Numbered from the stretch's first letter, positions 47,840-59,548 are shown. The stretch is 64,000 nt of DNA from Chlorophyllum brunneum (GCA_963576785.1 OY756143.1:3073710-3137709); one strand, 5' to 3'. Program-made: numbers and translations. The notes: a model not told the origin generated them from the sequence alone.

Positions 47840-47896
47840 CTATGGGTGAAATGACCCGCGTGACCTTTCCCACGAGACGTCCCCCGTTGTCAATAC

Positions 47897-48524
47897 ATGT
47901 CCGACTATTCTTCAGACATTTACACGTGCGTTAAACCCCAAGTCATCATTTTATGTACTTACTTGACATTAGGTGCAGTACGTGCGGCCTTGGCACGGCT
48001 CCAAACGAGACAAACAAATTGGGGTCATCAATTATGATGCGGAGGAGGAGCACAGTTTCGACTCGAGTCAGTTGGGCGCCAGCGACCATCGTAAGTCCAA
48101 TACTCAACTTGAGCATTGGACGTTATTACTGACTGAATCATTGCTTTCTCACTTTAGTGCCGTTTCGGATGCGACAGACCTTCTACTGTCCAAACCTTTG
48201 TCATGATCGCCCCAACGTCAACCTTGACTGACCGAATCCGTCAACAAGTCCACTTCGCCACGCCTTATCGCTGCTTCCTGGAGTCAAGCGTTGCCATCGC
48301 CTTCTCCGTCATCATCAACACCATCCCTATACACAGTGCCTTCCCAGCATCATAGAAGCCCCAACGTCTTGAAAGACCCCCGTGCATCCGAAATCGACAT
48401 CTTCGGAGCTGAAGCTGAAGCATCAACTGGCGAGGGCCATCGCACGTTTCGCGCGATCCCGCACGATAACTCCACTAATCTAAACTGGAGTGCATATTCG
48501 GGACGAGGAGGCCCAATAGTTTAA
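47897..48524 (+). pseudogene. Frameshifted conserved Agaricomycete gene
   Basis: Coding segments occur in the right order but in changing frames: MSDYSSDIYT, then after a short intron AVRAALARLQTRQTNWGHQ, then (one base shifted, near 48030) YDAEEEHSFDSSQLGASDH, an intron with LPFRMRQTFY after it, then a second shift to STSPRLIAASWSQALPSPSP, VPSQHHRSPNVLKDPRASEI, DIFGAEAEA and GHRTFRAIP, ending at 48524. The indels have no accompanying splice sites. I infer a recently inactivated gene; the family is recognised only as a conserved mushroom hypothetical. Sequencing error is the alternative. Confidence 0.55.
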
Positions 48525-49588
48525 GGAAGATCGGCGTAAATGCTTTCTGTTTGTTTAAACCAAGTGTTTGGACAAGAGCTGACAGGATTCGTCAGGCAAC
48601 GGGTATAGGTTACTTTGTGCGAACCACAATCAGGCATGTCTCAGGGCCTGCGAGATGCTTTTAAAAAAGTCTGTTGATTTTCTTTTCGTCAAGTCCTTAT
48701 TGAAGCTGATTCGTCTTCTCAATTTTAGGCATTCGGTAATAGGCTAATTCTTTTGAAGGAAATGGCAATGGGACTGTTTCGATCGGATAAATTTGGACAC
48801 GCGGTATGTGTGTCGTGTTTCCTTCATTATCGTCCTTTTGACTGTGGCGTTGCATTTGGGAAGCTTGCAAAATTCCGATCTGACGACGATGGGTTTCCCG
48901 GCTGCCCTGAACAAACACCTATGGTCTCGCTATCCCAGCAATTGTCACGCTCATTGGATTCAAGATTGTGGTCCGACTTGAGGAAGTCGAGGAAGAGAAT
49001 AATGAGGACCAACTGCTTTCCATGACGATCTTGAAGGAGGCATCGCAGAGCCGGATAGACCAAATGACAGGGTTCTCATCATGGCTCTTGTATCAGAAGT
49101 CATCGTTGTGGCCGGCACGAAATGCCAAGCTCGGCGAATCAAGGAGCACATCCACTGGCGCTCAGTAGCTCTCTGAACAACCATCAACAAACTCATTCAT
49201 CTGAAAGCATAATAACCTTCAAGTTACATCTCCCATATCTCTGGATTTTAAACGGATCGCACCTCCACATCGTAACCCACACATTCTTCCTTCCCTCCAT
49301 TTATATTCCCCCTCTTCGGTTCTGGATACTGACAATCCACGTCATCCTCAACATCACCCTTCACAGGCTGAGCAATGACACCATCTCCTACATCAATTAG
49401 AAGGTCGGTTTCTGTGTTATCCTGATTGTCTACACGAACGTCTTCGTCTTAGCCTCCAGTGGCCATACTGCCACAATTGCCATCTCCTCCCATGAACATA
49501 ACTCTCACAATCTCTTTTCCAATTGCACACCCAACGTCCAATGTGCCATCCACGTTCGCATCACCAACCATCCTCATAACCAACCAAC
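48525..49588. other. Intergenic, no supported gene
   Basis: Possible TM-like frame near 48793 (FIIVLLTVALHLG) without further support. Last gene-like sequence before the repeat-rich part of the window. Confidence 0.35.
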
Positions 49589-49850
49589 GGGGTTAGGGTT
49601 ATCAGGGGGATACCAGGGTTCATACCAGGGTTGGAAGCTTGGAGTGGAGGGTAAGGATGGGTAGGGATGGAGGGAGGGTACAGGGATACAGGGTTGGAGG
49701 GAGGGTGTAGGGGTACAGGGTTGGAGGGAGAGTACAGGGTTGGGTAGGGATAGAAGAGAAGAGAGAACAGAGGGTTGGAGACTGGGTGGAGAGCAGACTG
49801 ATAGATAGAGGATACAGGACAGAGTAGAGGGCAGGACATACTGTACTGTA
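49589..49850. repeat. G-rich degenerate minisatellite
   Basis: Irregular repeats of GGGTTGGAGGGAGGGT and TACAGGGT... on the plus strand with strong G/C strand bias; includes one GGGTTAGGGTTA at about 49589. G runs could form quadruplexes. Confidence 0.8.
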
Positions 49851-50405
49851 CCAGGACTGTGAATAGAATTGTGTCTAGAAGAGAGTGGACTGATCAGAGA
49901 TGGGTGTATCACTCTACAGTGAGTGGTCCACTATTCATGATATTAGACACCATTGGATTCATCTGAGGTGGTTCCAATGGTCCCATATACAAACAATGTT
50001 GTCTAAGACAAAATATTTGTGCACAGTGTGGAACAGACTGTAACACAGAGGAATCTGTGTTACAGTCGACGACGAATGGTTTGTAGTAGACGAATGCAGT
50101 ACCATTGGACTCGTACCTTCCTTAAGGTAGTAATGGTTTAGTAGAGAATACTCAATACTAGCCATAAAAAAATCTCTGACAGAATTAAAAAAAAAGTCCA
50201 AATTTATGAAAATGATATTAATCATCTCAGATTTAGGAATCAGACAGTCAAGGGAGGCAAATTTGCCTACAGCATCCTTTGTTTTCTGTTATTTTATTTT
50301 AGACATATCATATGTCTTTCTGGGACATTCCTTATATACGAAAACTACATGGTCTGTACACTCTAGATCATGTGACTATCTTTAATTAATACTCTTACTA
50401 TCCAT
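49851..50405. other. Non-coding boundary region with perfect hairpin
   Basis: No gene. Contains a 13-bp perfect palindrome at 50036-50067 and short inverted ACCATTGGA / TCCAATGGT motifs near 49948-49980, suggestive of an old transposon end. Composition turns AT-rich and CpG-poor towards the right. Confidence 0.45.
50036..50067. repeat. Perfect 13-bp inverted repeat, 6-nt loop
   Basis: GACTGTAACACAG and its exact complement enclose AGGAAT. There is no adjacent gene to regulate and no T run. Confidence 0.9.
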
Positions 50406-50925
50406 ATATAGCTAATTTCAAAATTGTAGCTGCTAAAATTATTGAATCTGCTAAAGGTGAATCAGCATGAGCTTTAGATAACCAAATAATAAATGGATAT
50501 AATAGAGTTTTAACTGCAAAGGCTAAGAAAAATCCTAACTATAATATTTTTTGGCTATCTATATATCATTAATAATATAGGTAAGCTAGAATGCTAGTCT
50601 AAACCTATCATTACTGTATCCAAATATTACTATTACTATAAATAATAATAGTAATATATTTTCAAAGAAAATATAAAATAATAAATAAATCCAAGAATAT
50701 AAAAGCACATATTTGTAATGTTTCTAGTAATAAGAATAAGATTAGAAAGATTTTTAGATTCTTAGTTAGTAATACAATAGATGTTACAAATGTAGCTAAT
50801 AATACAAAATATAAAGATATACTATCAATACTAAAATTCAAGTTACAAAAGTTTCTACTTAGGGCAGAATTAGGTAAAATTATTAAGCTACCTAATATAG
50901 GTATTAATAGTAACAAAGTTATCAT
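50406..50925 (-). pseudogene. nad4: Nuclear mitochondrial insertion (NUMT): nad4 fragment
   Basis: The minus strand reads as the N-terminal half of NADH dehydrogenase subunit 4 of fungal mitochondria: ITLLLLIPILGSLIILP, FSIDSISLYFVLLATFV, FLILFLLLETLQICAF, then, after stop/frame changes, YIFFENILLLLF, and finally (50540-50410) LGFFLAFAVKTLLYPF, IIWLSKAHADSPLADS and IILAATILKLA. The LLLETLQIC and AHA.SPLA segments are hallmark nad4 motifs. Internal deletion (between about 50540 and 50580) and stops show it is not functional. The AT-rich mitochondrial composition fits its surroundings. Confidence 0.88.
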
Positions 50926-53900
50926 TTTTTGTTTTGTTTTAGCTAAATTACCTTTATTTTGACAATCTTATTAGAAATAGTTGTGTTATTCTAATAAAGT
51001 TACTAGCAAATACTACTAGTCTGATGAGGTTATTAGCTTTGCTAGTCTTTGACAACTAGGTCCAAACACTATACTATATTGTTAATACTATTAGCTATAT
51101 AAACTTCAACCAGAGTAGTAGTAGTAGAAAAAAGTTACTAAGGCTACATATGCTATACTAGGTATATACTAGTTACATATATAACTATACTAGTATTGAT
51201 TGCTAATATAGCTTATACTAGTAACTACTACCAGGCAATAATACTATACTAACTTCTAACCTCACCAATAGAAGGTAATAAAGCACAAAAAAAAAGGGGA
51301 ATAAGTTAAAAAATTTCCAGCTATATAGGCTATCTAGTATAGTGTATACTAGCTATTATACTACAGTGGCAATATCTATCTTTGCTAAAGTAATAAAGTT
51401 ATTCATGTATACTATCTGATAACTACTACAATAGCTAACTTCATTAGAATAGTATCTACTACTAGAAATAAAAGATATTAGCAAAGCTATTCTAGTATAC
51501 AGATTTGTTGTTGATATTTTTTAACTTAATTTATTAGTAGCCTACAGCTACTACTAAGATTGTGCAGGTAGCATTTGAAATGTATGGAATAGAATAGGAC
51601 TAGCTAATACCTACTCTAAAGTATTACTTGTTTGACTTTCACTTTTCTTGAATAGACTTTCACTGGTAAAGTAAGATGTAATATTCTAAGGGTTATTATT
51701 TGAAACTAATTAACTAATAAATATATCATAAATAATATAATCAAATAAGATAGTACTGAAACTAGTGATCCAAAACTAGATATGATATTCTATCTACTAA
51801 ATGCATCAGAATAATTAGGTATTCTTCTAAACATTAATTGTTAAATTTAGAGAGTTATCTAATTTCTCAACCTTATAGTTAAGTTCTAACTATATTATTT
51901 AGTTTGAAAGTTTACTACTAACTACAATTGGGTACTTCTATTAAATTGACTTTATAATAAGGTATTTTTGCAATTCACCCAATTTTCTATGACGTTTTTT
52001 TAAAGAACTTAAGAAGGTATTATAAATTTCATTTATGTAGTTTTAGGTGTTTTAGTAAAAATTTTACCCTTATAAAGTAATTTTTATTTCATATACTTAG
52101 TTAAAGTATACTTAGACATTTTAAATTTTTTAGAGTATTCAGTAGTAAAATAACTCCCTATATATACCAGATCCTTTATACTATAAATATGAACTAGTTT
52201 AATTAATTTACATAATAGTTATAGCTGATTCTTGTTTTTTATATTAAGGATTATTTGAATCTTTTTTATTTTTTAATTATAGTTTTGTATATATGAAAAT
52301 TCTGATAAAAATGGCTTATTTCACATATGATTCAAATTATCTAATCTTTGCTTACTGAATTCAAGTAAATGTTGTAGTCCTAGAGTTATACTAGTGCTAA
52401 GAGAATTATTTAAATTCAACAAAAGATAAGCTTTAAATAGTTAATCTAAATAGAATTACTTTGTGATAGTATGTAATTTTTAGTAACTAAACTAGTTTTA
52501 CCTAAATCTTCTAGTATTACTAATATGAAATTAGTATGTATATATTTACAAATACTATTTTAAATAAGGTAATTTCATTTTAAAATACTAGATGTGCAAT
52601 AAGATAATAATCTACTAAAAACATACTAAGTACTGTCTATATACATTTTACTATTTATTAAATTTATTTATTAATAAATTACAGTTTATTTTTTATTTAT
52701 TTTGAATCACAGTCTGAATCAGAATTGTAGGCTTGTTTGGGTTTTTTCAAAGGTTTAGATGAAGTGTGTAGACCAGATAAAACTAGTTTTATATAACTTA
52801 TCAAAAAAATTTAAATTAAACTAGAATAAAAAATTATATTTGCCATGGCTGTGACCTCTATTTGGCAAGAAAACACACAAATAGATAATATAATTATACT
52901 AGCTAAACCTAAAAAGTGTTGAGGAAAGATTAAATTACAATTTATCCAAGTATTTCTAAATAGTTTAGACTATATTTTAATTACTAATGTAAAATTTCAA
53001 CCTGGCTAGTAGTAGCAAAGGGTTACTATAGCTACACCAACTTTGTTTAACTTTGCTACTACTTATTAATAATTTTATTTGTGTAGTCTCTGAGAATTCT
53101 ACTAAAGATTATAAATTTACTTGTTGGTTTTCTACTAATTATCCATTGTAATATTTATACCTTTTTACCTAATTATACTTAATTATAGTAGGTTAAGCTT
53201 TAGAAGTTTCCACTAGAATGATGTTTACTAAATAATAATTTAATACTATTTAGAAAATTAATTTTTATTACCATTCTTTTTCTTTTTAATTGAATAGCTA
53301 TTTATACATCATATATAGTACAAAAGTAGTGTTTAGAGGGCTGAAAGGCCTGCAAATACAGCCAGTCATACCTGTGCTTACTATTAACTAACACTCTAAC
53401 TGAAAAAATCTTCTTAAATACTCAAGAGTTGATATCTCATTTTTATTTTTCCTATCCAGATAAACCTAGTCCACTCTCTGCTTTTTGATTGTCTTCTTAT
53501 CACTTTTCCACTCTGCAAGTTTTCAGTCACTATTTACATTCAAGAATTCCTTACTAGTATATTAACAAACAATATTGATATTATAGCCAAAGAAGAAAAA
53601 ATTGTCTGAAACCTTTTAATCATCCTCCTCAATCAACTTTATCTCTCCAAACTCTTTGTTGTCTGTCACACATTTTTTCTCTTCCTTATTTTCTACTATT
53701 CTGGCCAATCTTCTTCTCTCCTGTTCATTGCATTGTCTTTTCAGCCAAATATGATCAGATTGTAGTAGCAAGACTAGCAGTGGCAACTGGGACTCAGCTA
53801 CTCCACTCTGCAACAGTTACAATTTTAGCAACTCATTATACTGTTGTTGTAATGCTGTTAGTTACCACATGTATTTGTTCTGCTTTTCTACTATTCTGGC

Positions 53901-55509
53901 CAGTTAGTTGACATGATCTGACAAGGTATAGAACATGTCAGTGAACAGTACTATATGCTTTCTATTCCAAGAACCTGTCTATGGTACCTACCTGATCCTC
54001 TAGTCAGCTTCTCTCTGACTCTATCCTCTACATTTGCACTTACAATTCCCTTATAAGCTGCAGATATGCCTAGCTCAGACTCATTGACTTCCTAGCCTAT
54101 CTAGTAAGGGTTGAGGATACAGAGATTGACAGAATAGAAGTTGAGGTAAAAGTTATCAAGGTTTTTGACTTCTTTTTGATCAACTGGTCAAGGTCCTACT
54201 ACAATAACTCACATTTGCAGTGTTGTTTACTTATGGAACAATTCTTGCAATTGTTCTGCTATGGATCTAGTCAAGAATTAGCTTAAGCAAATCAATCAGA
54301 ACTGACATTACTAACTGGCATTCTCCTTGCACACTAACTCTTTCAACTCACATCTCTTACATACTTATGCCCTACCAAACCCCTCCTGCAGACACATCCA
54401 AGTACCTTTTGGATGCTCAATAACTACCACTTTGTCCTTTGCCATGACCTGTGGACAACTACTAGATCCAAGTTCTGTCCTTCAAACTGGCAAACAGATT
54501 AGTGAAGGAATAGATACCTTAATTAGTACCTATTTGACTGGCAATAGTGTTTGTATTACTTGCCCTTTACCCTTATCAATGGATGCCAATGGTTGGTCAT
54601 CACTAAAGTCCATTTAGATGATCTTTTAGACAGATAGTTGAGGTCTTTCTACCTCACTCTCACCACTACTTTCTCTGCTCCATCCTCACTTGAAGTATCT
54701 GTGTCTTTTTGGACATTTTTGTACTGGTTGCTCTGCTGAGCTTGCAAAAGGTGTCCAAGTATGCTTCCTACTCAGACAGGACCATTTTATCTTCAACAAG
54801 GCTTTATATACCTTGACTCATATTTTGGTATCCTCTATATTGATCTCACCATAGAGGTTGTCCAATTGACCTTTTGAGTGTTTGGAGGCAGATAGTTTGG
54901 GCATAGTGATAGGATAAGATTGAATTTTTCAGTAGGAACTTGTTCCAGTTTTTGAAGGAACTTATATGTGTAGACAGAAACTGTCCTAATAGTCTGTTGG
55001 TCTACTGTTACAGCTGGTAATCATATACCTGTTTTAAGATGCAATTCTACCTTAAGTGGTCACAGCTTCTACTTGTGACCCTGGGTCACATCAGATTGAT
55101 GTTATCAGAATTGGAACAATTGTAGTAGATCTATCTGTTGCTGTTTCTTTTTCTGTGTTTTCTGAGATATTTAAGAGTATTACTTCAGTACTTTATAAGC
55201 TAATTCTCAAGGCCCTAGCTTTTCTATAAGTAGATTCTAGTCAACTACATCCATTGGACCCAAATTTTGTGTAAAGCCCTCTGTTCTTTTTGGAATGGGC
55301 TTTTGTATGTCTCCAGGAGTGGGATACATTGTTATTCCATAGCATAGTAAGCAGTTACTGAGATATGTTATTATGTATACTCTTATGTTACTTATATCTA
55401 ATATATCTGCACACTCACTAATCTGTTTTCTCTCAGAGTTTGTATGCCAAGGTATATTTATGACTGCTATAATCATGCCAAGTTTTATTAAGATAAGTCA
55501 AGAAGTAGG
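50926..55509. other. AT-rich, CpG-depleted decayed DNA
   Basis: No intact gene. CpG dinucleotides are almost absent from about 50.9 to 53.6 kb, while CTAG, TACTAG and TTA-rich words abound; 53.6-55.5 kb is less AT-rich but still CpG-poor. Remnants of coding text exist on the minus strand: a helical, charged segment at 53616-53813 (QERRRLARIVENKEEKKC) and SKPLKKPKQAYNSDSD near 52700-52760, which looks like a transposase-type C-terminus. Most likely a graveyard of methylated transposable elements. Confidence 0.6.
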
Positions 55510-55850
55510 TGACAGAGATTTGACAGGTAGCAGGCAGGTAGTGAAACACCTTGTCGATGAAGTCTGATGAGGAGGGGCTGTCCTCCTCAGTGAAAGTCCA
55601 ATCCAAGTGCCCCATTGATGGATGTCAGATGGATGGCAGGCAGGTAGCAGAACATGTTGTTGATGAGTGAATGCCTTGTTGACAGATATCTGACAAGTAT
55701 TGACTATCTTCCGTGACGTAAGTCCAATTGCCTTGTTAACAGACATCTGACAGGAATGCCTCGGGGTTCTCATTGACAGATATCTGACAAGTACCAGCCA
55801 ACCTCCTCGACAAATGTCTCATGGTCCTGTTGACAGGGAGTCTTGGTCAG
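55510..55850. repeat. Short-period degenerate tandem repeats
   Basis: TTGACAGATATCTGACAAG recurs near 55679 and 55773, with TTAACAGACATCTGACAGG near 55736; a second word, GGCAGGCAGGTAG, occurs near 55530 and 55635. Spacing is 40-110 bases. No coding function is apparent. Confidence 0.7.
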
Positions 55851-55962
55851 TGATTTCTGTGTTACTTCGATATCAATGAGTAAGGACATTGTGATCCATT
55901 GTGTGCCAATATTTGGGTCCTGCATGTGATCAAACATTGTCTAAACAAATACTGCCATTCCC

Positions 55963-56923
55963 ATGATTGTGATAATCAACTTCAGTGAAATCAATGACTT
56001 TGCAATGCCCCTAAACTCTAGACACAAAGATAGAAACAGGTCATTGGCCAGTTCTGTGACATCAGATGATAATACACCCACTCTGGCAGATGTAAGGAGG
56101 ATGGAACAGTTGGGACAAATGGTGATTGGAGACATTGATAGTCCCGATGATAGTTTGGAGATAATGCCCGATATGTGGTAAGTCGGGAAGTCCTGAAGGT
56201 AACCATCCTATTACTAATGCATTTCAGTGTCTTCATAGTCAGTGAGGCTGATTCTCCCTCACGGGCCTTCTTCAGTTACTGGCATATATGGGTGAAAGAG
56301 ATTTGGAAGGGAGAGGATGGTAGGGTTTGGATAGTTGGCTGGTGGTTTTACAGGTACATAGATCTGAGGTCCCTAAAGAGGCTTTCATCTCGGTAGGTAT
56401 TTATCTCCTTCATGCTCGGGTGGTCTAACTCCTTTGGGCAGAGATCATGGCTATCTGGATTACATGGGTAATTCTGAACTAGTGTTATCTAATCACCTGG
56501 ATATTATTGGGGCATATCATATTGAGGGTAACATCATTGAACCTATAAATAGTAAGGTTGATGATGATTGGGCCTAGATGAGTGTGAAATTATGGACCTT
56601 GACAATAGGCTGGGTGAAGACAAACCGATCCCACAGGGGACATGGTTTATATGGTGGTCTCTGAAGTTTACCCAGGGTGTACCAGCACTGGAGGTAAGTC
56701 CTGTGTTATTGAGCTTGGATCACTTGACGTCCTCACTCTTACCTAGGGTGTTATCTGTTGCTGCAAGTGCAGGAAGCCCTACAACCCTTCCTGCCATACT
56801 CAACGCTACTGTGACCGCTATGGAATATGGTTCCATAAGAGGTGCCTCACCTTGCATGAGAAGTACAAGAAGCCAGTAGAAGGGGGTCTCGAGAATATTG
56901 TTGATCAAATGCCCTATGTTTGA
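55963..56923 (+). pseudogene. BAH-PHD chromatin-reader-like gene, frameshifted
   Basis: Segments with clean GT-AG introns: a start region with SSVTSDDNTPTLADVRRMEQ (55963-56178); a BAH-like exon from about 56229 (VFIVSEADSPSR, YWHIWVKEIWKGEDGRVWIV, GWWFYRYIDLRSLKRLSSR); then HGYLDYMGNSELVLSNHLDI with DIIGAYHIEG; and a PHD-type finger, CCCKCRKPYNPSCHTQRYCD followed by RYGIWFHKRCL, i.e. C-x-C...C-x2-H-like ligands with W-F-H-x2-C. Ligand spacing and the WFH-x2-C end are characteristic. Between the BAH part and GTWFIWWSLKFTQG the frame shifts by one base near 56566 (a stop follows DDDWA). BAH-PHD proteins read histone marks in silencing complexes. Here it lies in transposon-scarred DNA and may have been carried by a repeat. 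Confidence 0.6.
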
Positions 56924-57499
56924 GGCTGGAGGGGCCATCCTCCTACTCAAGTCTCTGACTAGATGACAGTGGGGTCAGGCTCCAATCTTTCCACTCTCTG
57001 TGAACACTATGAAGAGTCTCCCGACAATCCCTTTCCTAGTGATGTTGACCCCAATTTTATATGAGATATCCAAATCCTAGCATTCAGCTCCTACTCCTGC
57101 CCGAAGTACACTACTGTCATTTAGTCTTCCTCCCCCTTTCTATACCCTCACCTAGGTGGGTACGTACAGGGCCAATCATATGTATTTTGCTATACCATGA
57201 ATAGAAAAAACCCATTACTATGTTGTGTATAGATTGTGTCGTTGGCCTGTGGATTGACGGGTTGAATTACCCTCATTGGTGAAGTGCGATGGTGTGCCTC
57301 AGTATTACTCATCATACCCTCAACCTCAACAAGCTTGGCTATCACTCGATAAACTCTTTGTGTCAGAGCTTTTGTGATTGCATGTATAGTGCTCATAGAT
57401 TTGCATTGACAAGCTCTGGTAATGACGTCCCTTTGACATTTCTCATTCAACTTGCTGTCAACTGCTAGTTCTGGACTTGTGTTTCCCTAAACTTGCCTC
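56924..57499. other. CpG-poor non-coding DNA
   Basis: Nothing recognised; a minus-strand frame at 57190-57450 has no motif. Confidence 0.35.
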
Positions 57500-57830
57500 A
57501 AGGAGCTCGAAAGTTAGCATGGTTTTGGTTTGGTAGTTCTCGCTAAGCTTGGTATACAGGAGTTTGGGTGCTGGTGTTGAATGCTGACATCCAGTCAGGG
57601 TGTCCACTAGACTTGACCTCAACGAGCTCAGATGTTGGCATCATCTCGTGTTCTGACTTGACATACAAGTTCAGATGTTATCCAATCAGGTTTCCTCATT
57701 GAACATGGTATTGGTGAGCTCAGATGTTGGTATCGGCTCATGTTCTGACTTGACATACAAGTTTAGATGTTATCCAATCTTGGTTTCTCATGGGACATGA
57801 CATTGGCAAGCTCAGTCATTGCTGTCAAAC
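57500..57830. repeat. 92-bp tandem repeat
   Basis: Units begin with GAGCTCAGATGTTGG at 57624 and 57716 and a partial AAGCTCAG at 57808, giving a 92-bp period; a more diverged unit starts near 57500. Core word TGTTCTGACTTGACATACAA is shared. It ends where the 5S-like sequence begins, so it could be part of a ribosomal spacer. Confidence 0.8.
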
Positions 57831-57847
57831 TGGTGTGCTTCTGGAAC

Positions 57848-57940
57848 TCCTGCATCCTGTCCGATCTGCGCAGTTAACCAGAGTACCGCCCAGTTAGTAC
57901 TATAGTGGGGGACCACACGGGAATCCTGGGTGCTGTGGTT
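57848..57940 (+). pseudogene. 5S rRNA pseudogene, 5'-truncated, plus strand
   Basis: From about 57856 the sequence follows fungal 5S rRNA: GCATCCTGTCCGATCTGCGC, AGTTAACCAGAGTACCGCCC, AGTTAGTA, GTGGGGGACCACACGGGAAT and CCTGGGTGCTGTGGTT, followed by a T-rich tract. The first ~28 nt of the mature RNA are replaced by unrelated sequence and several C to T changes are present. The internal control region (A box to C box) is largely kept. Confidence 0.88.
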
Positions 57941-58726
57941 TTTGTTTTGTATTTGTAGATGGCTGAAGTGGTGGCAAGGACAGGCCAGGTAAACCTGTAA
58001 TGTAGTGTAGTAGTGCAACTGTATGTAGTGTAGTGAAATTATTAGCAGTCAGAGCCGGCAGGAGCTGTGTGTATCCTGTTCCAACCCACAGCACCACCAG
58101 AAACCCATACTGGGGTTGACTGGAGCTGGCACTTGTTCATGTATAATACTACTTGAAGTGACCAACACCAACTACCCATTCAGACTTCTGACTTGCTGCT
58201 CAGTAAGCCTTACTATAAGCCACTAGTGAACTTGTTCAATCCACAGTACCACCAGAGACCCATACTGAAGCTGGCTGGAGCCAGCACCTGTTCATATATA
58301 CACACTACTGAAGTGACCAACCCACGGCTATGCCCTCAGACACCCAAAGTCGGGTAAGGGACAGGGCATGTCAAGGTTCAACACTACTTGAAGTAGCCCA
58401 GACCAGCTGGTGACTGACTGAATCCACATTCTTTCATGCCTTCCCTCACACACCCATCCCCTCCCTATAGTAGGAAAGGTGACCTCTATGACCGACCCCT
58501 AAAGATCTGGCCACAAGGGGTGAAAACACCTGTTCACCATTTCATTTGCCTGGCCCATTACCACTACAGTTGCCCCTACAGATTATTCTAGGATACACAC
58601 AGCTCCTGCTGGCTCTGACTGCTAATGATTCCACTACACTACATACAGTTGCACTACTACACTACATTACAGGTTCACCTGGCCTGTCCTTGCCACCACT
58701 TCAGCCATCTACAAATGCAAAACAAA

Positions 58727-58844
58727 AACCACAGCACCCAGGATTCCTGCATGGTCCCCCACCGTGGTACTAACTGGGCAGCACTCTGGTTAACTGCGCA
58801 GATCAGACGGGATGCGGTGCTTTCAGAGTCCTATGGCCATGGAT
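58727..58844 (-). rRNA. 5S ribosomal RNA, near-intact copy, minus strand
   Basis: Exactly 118 nt on the minus strand. It starts ATCCATGGCCATAGGACTCT, continues GAAAGCACCGCATCCCGTCT, GATCTGCGCAGTTAACCAGA, and ends CCTGGGTGCTGTGGTT. The 5' and 3' ends can pair (AACCACAGCACCC with the 5' strand) as in the 5S helix I. A T-rich run follows at the 3' end (TTTTGTTTTG), suited to Pol III termination. A few transitions relative to the fungal consensus (for example GTGCTGCCC instead of GTACCGCCC) suggest it is a pseudogene or minor variant rather than the main array copy. Confidence 0.9.
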
Positions 58845-59548
58845 ACCTATACATACATCAGTAAACCTATATACCCATAGGTCAGTCAGCCCAATCAGTC
58901 ATTCATCCCTTGTGCAGATTCAGACATCCAAAGGAAGGTCTGTTCAGACCCCGCACCGTACCAACCCCCGCTTCCCATCCAGCACACCAGCCAAAAGCTG
59001 GTGGCCTAACACTTGCACATGCCCTTTAGTGGGTTCAGGCATGCCTTCAAGGAGGAATGTGGATGTTCCGCATTGGGGGAGTTCTCCCTGACCGGGAGGG
59101 CACTAGAGTGAAAACTGCGAATGTCGGATGGTGATTTTCATCATGCACAAGGGAGGAAACCCCAAGAGATTTGACCAGATGGCAGAGTCACTCACCTTAG
59201 CCTCACAACATCAGAAACATGCACCCAGAGTCCACCTAGAGGTCAGTCAGTGACTGAACTACAACTAACTATATAATACACAAGGGAGGACTCAAACTGT
59301 GACTGGTCAGACAAAGGGCACTGGCTGGTGCTCTGTGGGACTTTGAAAGTCCCTGGCCCATCAAAGACAGGCCTGCTCTGTTTCTCGGCATAGTCGCATA
59401 GGATGGGGAAGAGAATTGAAAGTCATCATGCCATTAACTCTAGTCCAATGTCCTCTTCCCCCCCTCACAGACAAGTACTTACCTCTGATTGACCAGCCCT
59501 CAAGTCCCAACCTCCAAGAAGAGAGAAAAGAGTTCAACAAAATATTGA
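58845..59548 (-). other. Ribosomal intergenic spacer 1 (IGS1) relic
   Basis: Lies between the 28S 3' end and the 5S copy, both on the minus strand, which is the basidiomycete order 28S-IGS1-5S. No gene inside. Confidence 0.65.

Larger units (their letters stand above)
57848..58844. repeat. Inverted repeat with 5S rDNA/IGS arms
   Basis: The left arm (57848-58080) is the reverse complement, with substitutions, of the right arm (58585-58844). Each arm holds a 5S sequence and about 135 bases of the same downstream spacer (containing GTAGATGGCTGAAGTGGTGG). The roughly 500-base centre holds two copies of a CACCAGA-ACCCATACTG... block (58090-58180 and 58245-58325). Confidence 0.85.

Noticed and set aside
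48753..49168. Membrane protein gene near 48.8-49.2 kb
   Set aside because: One hydrophobic stretch and one acidic helix in different frames, without a consistent set of introns.
49589..49620. True telomere (TTAGGG array)
   Set aside because: Only one or two imperfect TTAGGG units within a different G-rich repeat.
57848..58844. Foldback transposon or MITE with ~230-bp terminal inverted repeats
   Set aside because: The arms turned out to be 5S rRNA plus ribosomal spacer, and the 28S 3' end lies next to it in matching orientation, so an rDNA origin explains the inverted repeat better.
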